NCBI GenBank assembly: GCA_024642265.1
Contig: JAHEBL010000022.1
Span: forward strand, 1 to 41,465
Reading direction: 5' to 3'
Source: Haliea sp.
GTDB taxonomy: Bacteria > Pseudomonadota > Gammaproteobacteria > Pseudomonadales > Halieaceae
DNA: 41,465 nucleotides
The notes beneath the pieces are model-generated. The model ran no database searches and was not told the origin of the DNA. It saw nothing but the letters and a program-made list of their open reading frames with translations. Of this stretch, positions 1 to 8,364 are shown in pieces; the first letter of the stretch is position 1, and every line of letters starts with the position of its first letter. Position numbers and translations under genes: made by a program.

Positions 1-1
1 G

Positions 2-88
2 CTCGCGGCACCGCTGGCAAAAAGCGGCTACGGCCTCTACCTGCAAAACCTGCTGAGTGACGACGGGGTGGTGTTCGATGAAGTTTGA
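2..88 (+). CDS. rfbA: Glucose-1-phosphate thymidylyltransferase, C-terminal end (partial)
   Basis: Only the last 28 codons lie in the window; the start is off the left edge. The reading frame ends in PLAKSGYGLYL followed by a short acidic tail, which resembles the C-terminal end of RmlA/RfbA. That enzyme makes dTDP-glucose from dTTP and glucose-1-phosphate, the first step of dTDP-L-rhamnose synthesis. Its stop codon (86-88) lies inside the start of rfbC, an 11-nt overlap that implies translational coupling. Identity rests on this short tail plus the adjacent rfbC, so it is likely but not certain. Confidence 0.75.
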   Translation, partial: LAAPLAKSGYGLYLQNLLSDDGVVFDEV

Positions 89-626
89 GGCCACCCCGCT
101 GCAGGATGTCTACCTGGTAAAGCCCAGGGTATTCGGTGACCCGCGCGGTTTCTTCCTGGAGAGCTGGAACGCCGAGACCTTTCGCGCCGCCGGCTTCGAC
201 CTGCCCTTCGTACAGGACAACCACAGCCGCTCCGCCCGCGGCATCCTGCGCGGCCTGCACTACCAGACCGAGCACACCCAGGGCAAACTGGTACGGGTCA
301 CCTCCGGAGAAGTATTCGATGTGGTGGTCGACCTGCGCCGCTCATCCCCGACGCTGGGCAAGTGGTACGGCGAGTACCTGAGCGCCGACAATCACTACAT
401 GTTGTGGGTTCCGCCGGGCTTTGCCCACGGTTTTTACGTCACCTCGGACTACGCCGACTTCCAGTACAAATGCACCGACATTTACCATCCCCCCAGCGAG
501 GTCTGCCTGGCCTGGGACGACCCGACCGTGAACGTCGACTGGCCGATCCCCCACGGTGAATTGCCGCAGCTGTCCGCCAAGGATGCCGAGGGGCTGGCCT
601 GGGGTGATGCGCCGCTGTTTGATTGA
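78..626 (+). CDS. rfbC: dTDP-4-dehydrorhamnose 3,5-epimerase
   Basis: RmlC cupin enzyme of 182 residues, the usual family length. It epimerises dTDP-4-keto-6-deoxyglucose at C3 and C5 in the cytoplasm, the third step to dTDP-L-rhamnose for LPS. Visible family signatures are GDPRGFF near residue 20, RGLHYQ with the catalytic histidine at about residue 61, and the WVPPGFAHGF segment near residue 115. The ATG at 78 is preferred over an upstream start at 57, because the protein then begins directly with the conserved MKFEATPL segment and overlaps the end of rfbA by 11 nt. The gene converges on rfbB, 58 bp away. Confidence 0.95.
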   Translation: MKFEATPLQDVYLVKPRVFGDPRGFFLESWNAETFRAAGFDLPFVQDNHSRSARGILRGLHYQTEHTQGKLVRVTSGEVFDVVVDLRRSSPTLGKWYGEYLSADNHYMLWVPPGFAHGFYVTSDYADFQYKCTDIYHPPSEVCLAWDDPTVNVDWPIPHGELPQLSAKDAEGLAWGDAPLFD

Positions 627-684
627 CCGCGCGGCCTGGTGACATGCGTTGATAAGCGGTTGAATACGGCCCCTGCTTGCAAGC

Positions 685-1752
685 TCAGCGGGGCAGCAGC
701 GGCCGCCACCACTCCTCGTTGGTGAGAAACCAGTCCAGGGTCCGCTCCAGTCCGGTTTCAAAACTCTCCCGGGGCGAATAACCCAGCTCACCAGAAATCC
801 GGCGGGCATCGATGGCGTAGCGCCAGTCGTGGCCGGCGCGGTCCTCCACGAAGGTGATCAATTCCCGGGCGCTGCCACCACAGGCGCCGGGCGCGGAGGG
901 AAACCGCCTGGCGAGCTGCGGGTCCCGGGCAAAGCGCGCGTCCAGTGAATCGCACAGTTGCTCCACGATAGCCAGATTGCCCCACTCGTTGTTGCCGCCG
1001 ATGTTGTAGGTTTCCCCGATTACACCGCGCTGCAACACCAGCTCGATGCCGCGGCAGTGATCCTCCACATAGAGCCAGTCGCGGATATTGCTGCCGTCAC
1101 CGTACACCGGCAGGGGCAGGCCACGCAGGATGTTGGTAATGCACAGCGGTATCAGCTTTTCCGGGAAATGAAAGGGCCCGTAGTTATTTGAGCAATTGCT
1201 GGTGGTGACCTGCAGCCCGTAGGTGTGGTGGTAGGCCCGCACCAGGTGGTCGGATGCTGCCTTGCTCGCGGAATAGGGTGAGTTGGGCTCGTACTTGTGA
1301 CTCTCGGTAAAGGCCGGCGCGGTGGCGGTGAGAGAACCGTAAACCTCGTCCGTGGACACGTGATGAAAACGGTGCGGGACCGCGGTGCCTGCCCCAAGCC
1401 ACACCTCGCGAGCGGCCTTCAGCAGGCTGTGGGTGCCCACCACGTTGGTTTCGATAAACGCATCCGGTCCGGTGATGGAGCGATCGACATGGCTCTCGGC
1501 GGCAAAGTGCACCACCGTGTCCACCTCGTGCTCGCGCATGGTCTGCAGCACACGGCTGTAATCGCAGATGTCGGCGTGGACGAAGCTGAAGTTGGCCTGG
1601 CCCTGCAGGGCGTCGAGATTGGCGAGATTGCCGGCGTAGGTCAGGGCATCGTAGGCCACCAGACGATCGGCGGGGTGGTGCCGCGCCCAGTAATGAACGA
1701 AATTGGCGCCTATAAATCCGGCCGCACCGGTTACCAGCAGGGATCTACTCAT
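685..1752 (-). CDS. rfbB: dTDP-glucose 4,6-dehydratase
   Basis: RmlB, an extended short-chain dehydrogenase of 355 residues with bound NAD+. It converts dTDP-glucose to dTDP-4-keto-6-deoxyglucose, step two of the rhamnose pathway. The Rossmann glycine motif TGAAGFIG is at residues 8-15, the dehydratase signature STDEVYG (catalytic Asp-Glu) near residue 134, and the YxxxK pair in SPYSASKAAS near residue 165. The NNYGPFHFPEKLIP segment is typical of RmlB. The start codon overlaps the end of rfbD by 8 nt, so rfbD-rfbB form one transcription unit facing rfbC. Confidence 0.96.
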   Translation of the reverse strand: MSRSLLVTGAAGFIGANFVHYWARHHPADRLVAYDALTYAGNLANLDALQGQANFSFVHADICDYSRVLQTMREHEVDTVVHFAAESHVDRSITGPDAFIETNVVGTHSLLKAAREVWLGAGTAVPHRFHHVSTDEVYGSLTATAPAFTESHKYEPNSPYSASKAASDHLVRAYHHTYGLQVTTSNCSNNYGPFHFPEKLIPLCITNILRGLPLPVYGDGSNIRDWLYVEDHCRGIELVLQRGVIGETYNIGGNNEWGNLAIVEQLCDSLDARFARDPQLARRFPSAPGACGGSARELITFVEDRAGHDWRYAIDARRISGELGYSPRESFETGLERTLDWFLTNEEWWRPLLPR

Positions 1753-2626
1753 CTTGCGACTCCTTTAAATCGACCAGCATGGCGTGCAACTGGTCTCGCC
1801 ACGGGACGCCCGGCAGAGCCAGGTCCCGCCAGCTGGTGGTTTTGTCCAGTACGCTGTAGGCCGGGCGTTGCGCTGCCGTGGGGTACTCGCTGGCCGCAAT
1901 CGGCCTGATCTTCACCGGCCGGGCCAGCAGCCCGATCGCACAGGCCTCCTCGCAGATCGCCCTGGCAAAGTCGTACCAGCTGCACTGTCCGTCATCGCTC
2001 CAGTGATAGATGCCACGCAATTCGGGACGCGCCGCCGCCGCCCACAGTGCGCCCGCCAGCCCCCTCGCCCAGGTCGGGGTGCCGACCTGGTCGGCGACCA
2101 CCGCCAGCTCGTCGCGCTCGGCCATCAGCCGCAACATGGTCTTGACAAAGTTACTGCCGAACCGTGAATACACCCAGCCAGTGCGCATTATCAGTGCACC
2201 CGGCAAGGTTCGTTGCACGGCAAGTTCGCCGGCCAGTTTGCTGCGACCGTACTCGCCCAGCGGCGCGACAGGGGCATCCACCCGATAGGGAACCGCGGAC
2301 CGGCCGTCGAAAACGAAGTCCGTGGAAACGTGTATCAGGCGAATTCCACTGTCGCGGCAGGCGACAGCCAGGTTGGCCGGGGCATCGACGTTGGCGCGCC
2401 GGGCCGCTGCGGGGTCAGCTTCAGCCGCGTCCACTGCGGTATAGGCGGCGGCATTGAGAACTACAGAGGGGGCCAGCTCCGCGAGGCAGGCGCTGACGGC
2501 AGACGGGTCGGCGATGTCCAGTTGCTGCCGTGTCAGCGCAACGCAATCCACCTCCTCACCGGCGGTGCGCGACAACTCCCTGCCCAGTTGCCCGCCGGCG
2601 CCCAGCACTAATGCCTTCTGTATCAA
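1745..2626 (-). CDS. rfbD: dTDP-4-dehydrorhamnose reductase
   Basis: RmlD performs the last step, NAD(P)H-dependent reduction to dTDP-L-rhamnose. The nucleotide-binding loop GAGGQLG is at the N-terminus, STDFVFDG lies mid-protein, and the YGRSKLAGE segment supplies the active-site Tyr and Lys. I place the start at a TTG at 2626 because AAGAGG sits 7 nt upstream and the protein then begins LIQKALVLGAGGQLG, as the family does, giving 293 residues. A start at 2659 would add 11 residues before the conserved sequence. It is first of the rfbD-rfbB pair. All four rhamnose genes are therefore represented here, split over two convergent units. Confidence 0.93.
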   Translation of the reverse strand: MIQKALVLGAGGQLGRELSRTAGEEVDCVALTRQQLDIADPSAVSACLAELAPSVVLNAAAYTAVDAAEADPAAARRANVDAPANLAVACRDSGIRLIHVSTDFVFDGRSAVPYRVDAPVAPLGEYGRSKLAGELAVQRTLPGALIMRTGWVYSRFGSNFVKTMLRLMAERDELAVVADQVGTPTWARGLAGALWAAAARPELRGIYHWSDDGQCSWYDFARAICEEACAIGLLARPVKIRPIAASEYPTAAQRPAYSVLDKTTSWRDLALPGVPWRDQLHAMLVDLKESQDE

Positions 2627-2681
2627 ACCACGACCTCTTGCACTGCCATTGCGCTGCATTCACCATTAATTTGCGGGCTAT

Positions 2682-2689
2682 CTTATACT
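2682..2689. promoter_or_regulatory. Overlapping divergent -10 elements between rfbD and the kinase-like gene
   Basis: On the + strand TATACT (2684-2689) reads towards the kinase-like gene. On the - strand TATAAG (2682-2687) reads towards rfbD. The two hexamers share bases, so the promoters would compete. No convincing -35 is visible for either. A + strand transcript would begin near 2696, which argues against translation starting at the GTG there and favours the TTG at 2741. Confidence 0.4.
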
Positions 2690-2740
2690 GGCAGCGTGTC
2701 GATGCCTATTCACCCGCCGTCCCACTGGAGAGTCTTTCCC

Positions 2741-3493
2741 TTGAGCGCCATATTTGAATCGACCGAGGACCTGCACCGTTGTGCGCGCCAACTCGCCGCG
2801 GGGGAGCTGCCTCCCGGCTGGGATATCGTGCCGGGATCCAGTAGTGCCCGCGTGGCCGTCCACTCCGCGGCGCAGGTCTATTACAAGGAGTTCACCACCC
2901 GCAGCCCAATGGCGCAGGTGAAGGCGCTGCTGTTCGGAAGCCGGGCCACACGCTTGCGCAAGCACGGAAACGCGCTGTTATACGCCGGCATCGAAGCCCC
3001 CGCGAGCCTGGCATGGGGCAAGCTTCCCGGCGGCAGGGAATACCTGTTCACCCGCGCTGCCGCGGGCCAGGACATTGCCAGCTGGCTGCAGGAGGCTTTG
3101 GCGGAGCGAAGCGGTGAGACGCTGGCCCTGCGGCGCAAACTGCTCGAGGATCTCGGCGTATTCATAGGTCGCCTGCACGCCACCGGGTTTGTAGCCGGAG
3201 ACCTGCAGGCAACCGACGTACTGGCGGACCTGCGGGAAAACCGGTTTCAATTCACCCTTATCAATAATGAGAACACAATCAAGATGCTGCCTCCTTCGGG
3301 GAGGAAGCTGCTGATGAACCTGGTACAGCTCAATCTGCTGCCGCCGCAAACAATCAGCCGGACCGACCGGATGCGTTTCTTTGCAGGCTGGCGCCGACAA
3401 ATGCGTGAGCTCTCGTCAATTGAGGCCAAGGTCCTGGCGGCCGAGGCGTTCCACGAAGCCATGCGGCAGATGTACGAATCAGGGAAGTTGTGA
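2741..3493 (+). CDS. Lipopolysaccharide kinase (Kdo/WaaP)-like protein, probably catalytically degenerate
   Basis: This 250-residue protein resembles the Kdo/WaaP/InaA kinase-like fold. It has an N-lobe lysine in VYYKEF (about K49), then a C-lobe loop HATGFVAGDLQATDVL (146-160) and LINNEN (173-178). Active members carry HGDxxxxN and LIDLD/E, as the kinase at 4581-5372 does. Here the His is Ala152, the metal-binding Asn is Asp159 and the DFG-type Asp is Asn175, while Asp154 remains. That pattern suggests a pseudokinase or altered activity. TTG at 2741 has GGAGAG 8 nt upstream; GTG 2696 and ATG 2702 are in-frame alternatives but lie on the likely transcription start. The position beside rhamnose and core genes suggests a cell-surface polysaccharide role. 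Confidence 0.65.
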   Translation: MSAIFESTEDLHRCARQLAAGELPPGWDIVPGSSSARVAVHSAAQVYYKEFTTRSPMAQVKALLFGSRATRLRKHGNALLYAGIEAPASLAWGKLPGGREYLFTRAAAGQDIASWLQEALAERSGETLALRRKLLEDLGVFIGRLHATGFVAGDLQATDVLADLRENRFQFTLINNENTIKMLPPSGRKLLMNLVQLNLLPPQTISRTDRMRFFAGWRRQMRELSSIEAKVLAAEAFHEAMRQMYESGKL

Positions 3494-3676
3494 CCCGGCA
3501 GTCGGCTGCACAAATCTGCAAAAAACGGATTCGTGGTGGGGCAACATCAACAGGACACTAAAACCCGAAGGCGCCTCCCAGCCTGCTGCAGTTGGCGCCG
3601 CCAGACCAGTTCTGCTAACTTCAGCGCTGTCGGTATGCGTTTTGTGGCCCGACCCCCTAATGATGAGGATATCGAT

Positions 3677-3922
3677 TTGTCATTCACTGCCAGTCACATA
3701 GAAGAGCTGAACCTGCTGATGCAGTTCGATACCACGACCCTGGACCGGGGCATCAAGGTGCACTCAAACGCCCGCCAGGAAGTTATAGACGCCTGCCAGA
3801 GACTCTTTGACGAAGGCCTGGTCAGCCAGCGAGACGGCGGCTACCTGACCGACGCCGGAGTAGAGGCGCTGGCCCATGTACAGACGATCGCGGGTTTGCT
3901 GAACGCGCGGGAGCCGGGCTAG
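3677..3922 (+). CDS. TIGR02647-type small protein
   Basis: A small 81-residue protein. The pattern FTASHIEELNLLMQFD, then GIKVH, QRLFDEGL and DGGYLTDAG resembles the conserved hypothetical family TIGR02647 of Pseudomonas and relatives, which is about 77-80 residues and reads like a compact winged-helix domain. Function is unknown. The start is taken at TTG 3677, with GAGG 8 nt upstream and a length that fits the family. An in-frame ATG at 3635 would add 14 residues that look like translated spacer. There is no clear promoter in 3494-3676. Confidence 0.65.
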   Translation: MSFTASHIEELNLLMQFDTTTLDRGIKVHSNARQEVIDACQRLFDEGLVSQRDGGYLTDAGVEALAHVQTIAGLLNAREPG

Positions 3923-4039
3923 CATCAGCCAACCACAACAGCCGGATGCACATGGTATGAACAGCACAGCTGCAGCCATGCCCAGGCAATCCGGCGAGCC
4001 GCCACGCCAGGGAGCTGCTTGCAGCCCGGGAGAATAATT

Positions 4040-4543
4040 ATGCAAAGTCGTGTTGTAAGTATTCGTCGAGCATCGGGTGTTCTCGCTTCGCTGGGCGCCT
4101 GGGTATTGCTGTTGAGCGGCATCACCGCTGCCGCGGAAAACTATGGTTATGACCCCGATGCCAACCCCGCGGCCACTTACCAGCAGGCGCTCGAACGGGC
4201 GAGCCAACAGGACAAGCTGGTTTTACTGGTGTTTGGTTCCGAGTGGTGCGCGGACTGCCGCAGCCTGAACAAGAAAATGGCGCAGGCCCCTCTCAGTGCA
4301 ACCGTGGATGAACACTTTATAGTTGCCCATGTCGATATTGGTAACTGGGACAGGAATATGGCGTTTACCGAACAGTTCGGCGAACCGGTTGCAAAAGGCA
4401 TCCCGTCCATAGTGATTGTCGGTTCAGACAAAAAACTGCTTTACGTCAGCGAGGCCGGCGAGTTCGCCTCCGCGCGCAGCACTGATCTTGAAAGCCTGGA
4501 CGCGTGGTTCAAGGACAGGCTTGCCCTTATCGCACAGCAGTAG
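4040..4543 (+). CDS. Exported thioredoxin-family protein (CADC)
   Basis: A 167-residue thioredoxin-fold protein with an N-terminal signal sequence (hydrophobic stretch LASLGAWVLLLSGITAAAE, residues 15-33), so probably periplasmic or membrane-anchored. The redox motif EWCADC has cysteines at residues 70 and 73. GIPSIVIVG supplies the cis-proline segment. It looks like the Thioredoxin_7 type of disulfide reductase; the substrate cannot be told. ATG 4040 has GGGAG 7 nt upstream and is preferred over 4019. The gene converges on the LPS kinase gene, with 37 bp between stops. Confidence 0.8.
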   Translation: MQSRVVSIRRASGVLASLGAWVLLLSGITAAAENYGYDPDANPAATYQQALERASQQDKLVLLVFGSEWCADCRSLNKKMAQAPLSATVDEHFIVAHVDIGNWDRNMAFTEQFGEPVAKGIPSIVIVGSDKKLLYVSEAGEFASARSTDLESLDAWFKDRLALIAQQ

Positions 4544-4580
4544 CGCTGGCTAGGACGGGCCTGCCGTTGCTCACCGGCGG

Positions 4581-5372
4581 CTAGACGAGGGGCGGGTAGT
4601 CCTTGCCATGCTTGTCCCGATGGCGTTTTCGAATAGCCTCGACGGCCGGCAGCATGCCGGCAGTGACCAGCTCCCGGCGACAAGCGGTGCCGGAACAGTA
4701 GCGATCCATAAAGACCCCGAATTGCCCGGGACTGGCACCCAGTGTCTCGGCATCGACCGCATAGCGGGCAAGATCCAGCAGCTGCCGGGTATGCAGCGGC
4801 AGTAACTGGCTGCGAACCGCTTTCACGATGCGCACCGCCTCCAGGTCCACCAGGTAGATTTGTGCTCCGTTCCATAACAGATTGCTCCACTTGCAGTCGC
4901 CGTGGGCGAAACCTGCCATGTGCAGCGCAGCCAGGGTATCGCCCGCGCATTGCATCAGCTGCCCGGCAGTCGCTGCCGTGGGTTGCTCCAGCCACAGCGC
5001 CCTGAGGTCGCGGCTGTTCTCGATAGCCTCGGTCAGCAGGAGCATCCCCTCCTCAACCAGCAGGCAGGCGAGAGGCGAAGGCACCGGCAGACCGGCAAGC
5101 GCAAGTCGTTGCGCTGCGTCAAAGCTGCCTACACCGCGGCCGTAACCGCACCGGAAACCGAGTCGCTGCAGGGGCGACTTCGCGAGGTAGAGTTTCAGGA
5201 AGCAGGGCCGCCCCTGCAATTCCAGCAAGCCCACCCTGCTGAAAACATCGGTTTTCAACAGCCGGGTATGCCGCTCCATCCAGCTCGTCATATCCGCGGG
5301 GGATTCCGCCAGGCGCCTGCCCAGTCCCGCAGCCTGGAGATCGCCGCGCAGCGAACGCCTAATACTCGCCAC
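4581..5372 (-). CDS. Lipopolysaccharide kinase (Kdo/WaaP family), WapP-like
   Basis: A 263-residue kinase-like protein with intact catalytic signatures: CFLKLYLAKSP as the ATP lysine strand, HMAGFAHGDCKWSNLL as the catalytic loop (His-Gly-Asp and Asn) and YLVDLEAVR as the metal-binding strand. In Pseudomonas the gene after waaP encodes a comparable second core kinase, so phosphorylation of an inner-core heptose or other core sugar on the cytoplasmic side is likely. The GTG start at 5372 overlaps the waaP stop by 14 nt with no clear ribosome site, suggesting coupled translation. An ATG 27 codons downstream is an alternative. It is the last gene of the waa run. Confidence 0.82.
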   Translation of the reverse strand: MASIRRSLRGDLQAAGLGRRLAESPADMTSWMERHTRLLKTDVFSRVGLLELQGRPCFLKLYLAKSPLQRLGFRCGYGRGVGSFDAAQRLALAGLPVPSPLACLLVEEGMLLLTEAIENSRDLRALWLEQPTAATAGQLMQCAGDTLAALHMAGFAHGDCKWSNLLWNGAQIYLVDLEAVRIVKAVRSQLLPLHTRQLLDLARYAVDAETLGASPGQFGVFMDRYCSGTACRRELVTAGMLPAVEAIRKRHRDKHGKDYPPLV

Positions 5373-6228
5373 GTCGCAGGTCCTGTGAAATATCGACCTG
5401 TGGCCGACTGCCGCCCGCCTTGCGGTAGAGTTCCAGCGCCCGCCGCTCCACCTGCTGCCAAAGCTCCCGCTCCGCGCCGAGTGCAGTGCGCAGGCCGCCC
5501 TCGCTGTAGTGGCGCATGAATCGCAGCAGGTCGCGCCGCTTGAGACCGCAATCCATCGCGGAAAAGTACAGGCCCGCCAGATCCTTTACCTGCCAGCGAC
5601 GTGGAGTCCGGCCGCGCACCTGTGCCCGGTGCAGGTCTATCAGGTAGCAGCGCGGTAGCGACTCCTGCAGGCTCGATTCATCGAGGTGGAAGTGGCATAG
5701 ATAAAAATCGCGGTGGTTGATACCCGCGCGGTGCATGCGCATGGCACTCTCCCCCAGGGTGCGAATAAGGCTCAGGCGAACCGCCGGCGCCGGTGGCGCG
5801 ATAGCCCACCTGGCACAGTAATCCTCGAGACTTATCGTTCCGGTCAGCTCGGCGGTAACGATCATCGAGCGCATGGTGGCAGGGTTCCAGCCCTTACACG
5901 CATAGGCCCCGATCGTCAGGGTGGACACACCCGCCCGCTGCAGGGCGAGAACGGCGCGGTATTCGTTGCTGGCCGAGACTACGGGCAGGCGCAGTTGCAG
6001 CAGGTTCTTGAAAACCTCGAACCAGCCCACGCCACTGTGCAGCTTGAGGAAGTAGGGCTTGCCTCGATACTGGAATCGCAGTGTCTTGCGCCCCTCCTTG
6101 CTGCGGTAGACATCCTCGGGCTGTGCCCTGGTGGCCACCGCCTCCGCCCAGGCCAGCAGTGGTCCCGCGCTCTGTGCCCTGGCCAACTCGCCCAGCGCAA
6201 AGCCGTCCGCCAGAAAGAAATCAGGCAT
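5359..6228 (-). CDS. waaP: Lipopolysaccharide core heptose(I) kinase
   Basis: WaaP/RfaP of 289 residues phosphorylates heptose I of the LPS inner core, which stabilises the outer membrane. Family signatures are the N-lobe KPYFLKLHSGVGWFEVFKN, then INHRDFYLCHFHL with the catalytic Asp, and CYLIDLHRAQ with the second acidic residue. The ATG at 6228 begins MPDFFLADGF and overlaps the waaG stop by 8 nt. An open frame upstream to 6390 lies inside waaG and is rejected as a start. In Pseudomonas waaP is essential or nearly so; that is family knowledge, not visible here. Confidence 0.95.
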   Translation of the reverse strand: MPDFFLADGFALGELARAQSAGPLLAWAEAVATRAQPEDVYRSKEGRKTLRFQYRGKPYFLKLHSGVGWFEVFKNLLQLRLPVVSASNEYRAVLALQRAGVSTLTIGAYACKGWNPATMRSMIVTAELTGTISLEDYCARWAIAPPAPAVRLSLIRTLGESAMRMHRAGINHRDFYLCHFHLDESSLQESLPRCYLIDLHRAQVRGRTPRRWQVKDLAGLYFSAMDCGLKRRDLLRFMRHYSEGGLRTALGAERELWQQVERRALELYRKAGGSRPQVDISQDLRRGEY

Positions 6229-7366
6229 CGGCGTCGCCCGGTTTGCGCCGAATGGCCTGCTCGACCAGGTCCGCGCCGGCGCTGTGCAGCGAATACAGAT
6301 CCTCACGCCCGGCATACGCCAGGCCGTTGTCCCGGCACTGCTGCAGGAACGCCTTGTCCAGCGTGCGGCTGAGGGCGCGCTCCAGGGCATGCTGGCTGAA
6401 AGGCTCCGGCAGCACCAGCCCGCTATCAGCCGCCGCGATGTGGTGGGCGTAACCGCAGACCGCGCTTACCACCACCGGCAGACCGGCTACCAGCGCCTCG
6501 AGCAACACGATACCAGCCGCCTCGCTGCGGGCGGGGTGTACCAGCAGATCCGCGGCCAGCATCAGGTCGGGAATATCATCCCTGCCGCCCAGGAATGTCA
6601 CCTGGTCCTGCAACTGCTGGCGCCGGGCCAGCAGGGCGAAGCGCCCTGCCCCGTCCTGCCCGGCCACCAGCAGACGCAGCTTACGCCCGGGGTGCGCGGC
6701 CCGCAGGGCCGCGAGAGCGCGAATGGCGCGGTCCAGTCCCTTGGTGACAAAGCCCGAACCGACAAACAGCAGGGTATGGACATCGTGGGCAAGTCCCAGG
6801 CTGTGGCGGGTCGCAGCGCGCCGGGACACGGCATCCGCCGGCCTGCGGCGATCCGGCGTGACGCCCGGCGGCAACAGGTGCAGGCGCTCAGTGGGGGTGT
6901 GGTAGTGGCGCTCGAACTTATGCTGTTCGCTCGCGGACAGGAGCAGTATTTCCGTACTGCCCGCCGGGTCAAAAACCGCTCTTTCCCAGGCCGCAAAATG
7001 CCTGAAGCGCCAACCCAGACGATAAACCGGGCCACGCGTGCGCAGTGCGTTGTCGATAAAACAGGGGTCACCGGCATAGTAGACATCCAGACCCGGCATT
7101 TTATTGAAGCCGATTACGCCATCTACGGGATCAGCCGCGAGCTCATCCTGCACCCACTGCAGAAAGTGCTCGTTACGCCGTACATTACTGCCGCTGGCTG
7201 CCGGCGCGATACGCAGGGCAACAGCGGGCAGCGTTTGGCCCTGCCAGGCGGTGCAATAAACGCGGCAATCATGGCCGCGGCGCTGCAACTCCACCACAAA
7301 ACGGGCGCAGTCCCGCTGCAGACCACCATAGGGAAAATACTTGTAGATCAGGAACGCCAGACGCAT
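6221..7366 (-). CDS. waaG: LPS core glucosyltransferase I (GT4)
   Basis: WaaG of 381 residues adds the first hexose to heptose II of the LPS core at the inner face of the cytoplasmic membrane. It begins MRLAFLIYKYFPYGGLQRDCARF, the typical WaaG start with the GGLQRD donor/acceptor loop. The GT4 E-x7-E signature is in SEAAGIVLLEALVAG near residue 295. The start is 2 nt after the waaC stop and the end overlaps waaP by 8 nt, so it is mid-operon. Confidence 0.95.
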   Translation of the reverse strand: MRLAFLIYKYFPYGGLQRDCARFVVELQRRGHDCRVYCTAWQGQTLPAVALRIAPAASGSNVRRNEHFLQWVQDELAADPVDGVIGFNKMPGLDVYYAGDPCFIDNALRTRGPVYRLGWRFRHFAAWERAVFDPAGSTEILLLSASEQHKFERHYHTPTERLHLLPPGVTPDRRRPADAVSRRAATRHSLGLAHDVHTLLFVGSGFVTKGLDRAIRALAALRAAHPGRKLRLLVAGQDGAGRFALLARRQQLQDQVTFLGGRDDIPDLMLAADLLVHPARSEAAGIVLLEALVAGLPVVVSAVCGYAHHIAAADSGLVLPEPFSQHALERALSRTLDKAFLQQCRDNGLAYAGREDLYSLHSAGADLVEQAIRRKPGDADA

Positions 7367-7368
7367 GC

Positions 7369-8364
7369 TCAGGCAGCCTCCTCAATAGCCGCCGCAAGCG
7401 ACTGCCACACCGCTGTTGCAGTAATCGCCTGCATCAGCGTGAGCGGGTCACTGATATCGCCATCGACCAGCGGTGACTGCAGATGAACCTGGTTGCGGCC
7501 GTAGGCGCCCACCAGGCTGGTGCGGGTCGGGCCGTAAAGTGAGACGGTGGGCACGGCCAGTGCGGCGGCCAGGTGGCCCAGACCGGTGTCGACGGCCACC
7601 GCGCCTTTGACCCGCTGTAACAGCCCGGCGAGCTCGCGCAGGCTCATCCGCGGCAGCACCTCGGTGTTGCTGCTGCCCCCGGCAATTCGCCGCGCACGCT
7701 GCAATTCCTCTTCATTACCCCAGGGCAGCCATACCCGGTAGCCCGCGTCTTCCGCCAGCTTCGCCAGCGCCGTCCACCGGGTCTGCGGCCACAGTTTTTC
7801 AGCGCGCGCCGTGCCGTGAAAGAACAGCAGGCCAGCGGGCAGGTCACCGGCAGCGGCGGGTACCGCCGAATCCAGGCCGTATTCCCCGGGCGTCCTCGGC
7901 AGCGGGTAGTCCAGCGCGCGGGCGAACAGCAGCCGGGTGCGCTCTACCGCGTGCAAGTCCCGCGGCACATGAACAGTGTGATCATAGGCCAGGGCCGCCA
8001 GTTGTTCCCGCACGGTGGCCCTGTCCATGCCATAGCGCGACGCCGGCACGAGGCGGGCGATCAATGCGCTTTTGAGCAGGCCCTGGGCATCGATCACCGC
8101 GTCGTATGGCTCCTCCCGCAGGGACTTTCGCGCCGCGCGCCACTCGGGGCCGGTGAAGTCCCTGAGCGGACGCTTGCGCCAGCGCCGGATCGCCACGGGT
8201 ATCACCCGCTCCACTGCGTCGTGCCAGGCGGGGATCTCGGCAAAGGCCTCCTCCACCACCCAGTCAAAGACCAGGCCGGGCAAGGCTGCGGCGGCATCGC
8301 CCAGAGCCGGCAGGGTGTGTATTACATCCCCCAGGGATGACAGCTTCACCACCAGCACCCTCAC
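7369..8364 (-). CDS. waaC: ADP-heptose:LPS heptosyltransferase I
   Basis: WaaC (GT9) of 331 residues transfers the first L-glycero-D-manno-heptose to Kdo. It begins VRVLVVKLSSLGDVIHTLPAL, the family start, and carries VAVDTGLGHLAAAL and SLYGPT in the nucleotide-sugar domain. The GTG start at 8364 forms a GTGA overlap with the waaF stop, with GAGGAG 7 nt upstream. A longer open frame to 8481 lies inside waaF and is not used. Length and motifs leave little doubt. Confidence 0.95.
   Translation of the reverse strand: MRVLVVKLSSLGDVIHTLPALGDAAAALPGLVFDWVVEEAFAEIPAWHDAVERVIPVAIRRWRKRPLRDFTGPEWRAARKSLREEPYDAVIDAQGLLKSALIARLVPASRYGMDRATVREQLAALAYDHTVHVPRDLHAVERTRLLFARALDYPLPRTPGEYGLDSAVPAAAGDLPAGLLFFHGTARAEKLWPQTRWTALAKLAEDAGYRVWLPWGNEEELQRARRIAGGSSNTEVLPRMSLRELAGLLQRVKGAVAVDTGLGHLAAALAVPTVSLYGPTRTSLVGAYGRNQVHLQSPLVDGDISDPLTLMQAITATAVWQSLAAAIEEAA

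Noticed and set aside
6131-7486. A 451-codon + strand open frame opposite waaG/waaP
   Set aside because: It lies entirely antisense to motif-rich waaG and waaP with no family signature of its own.
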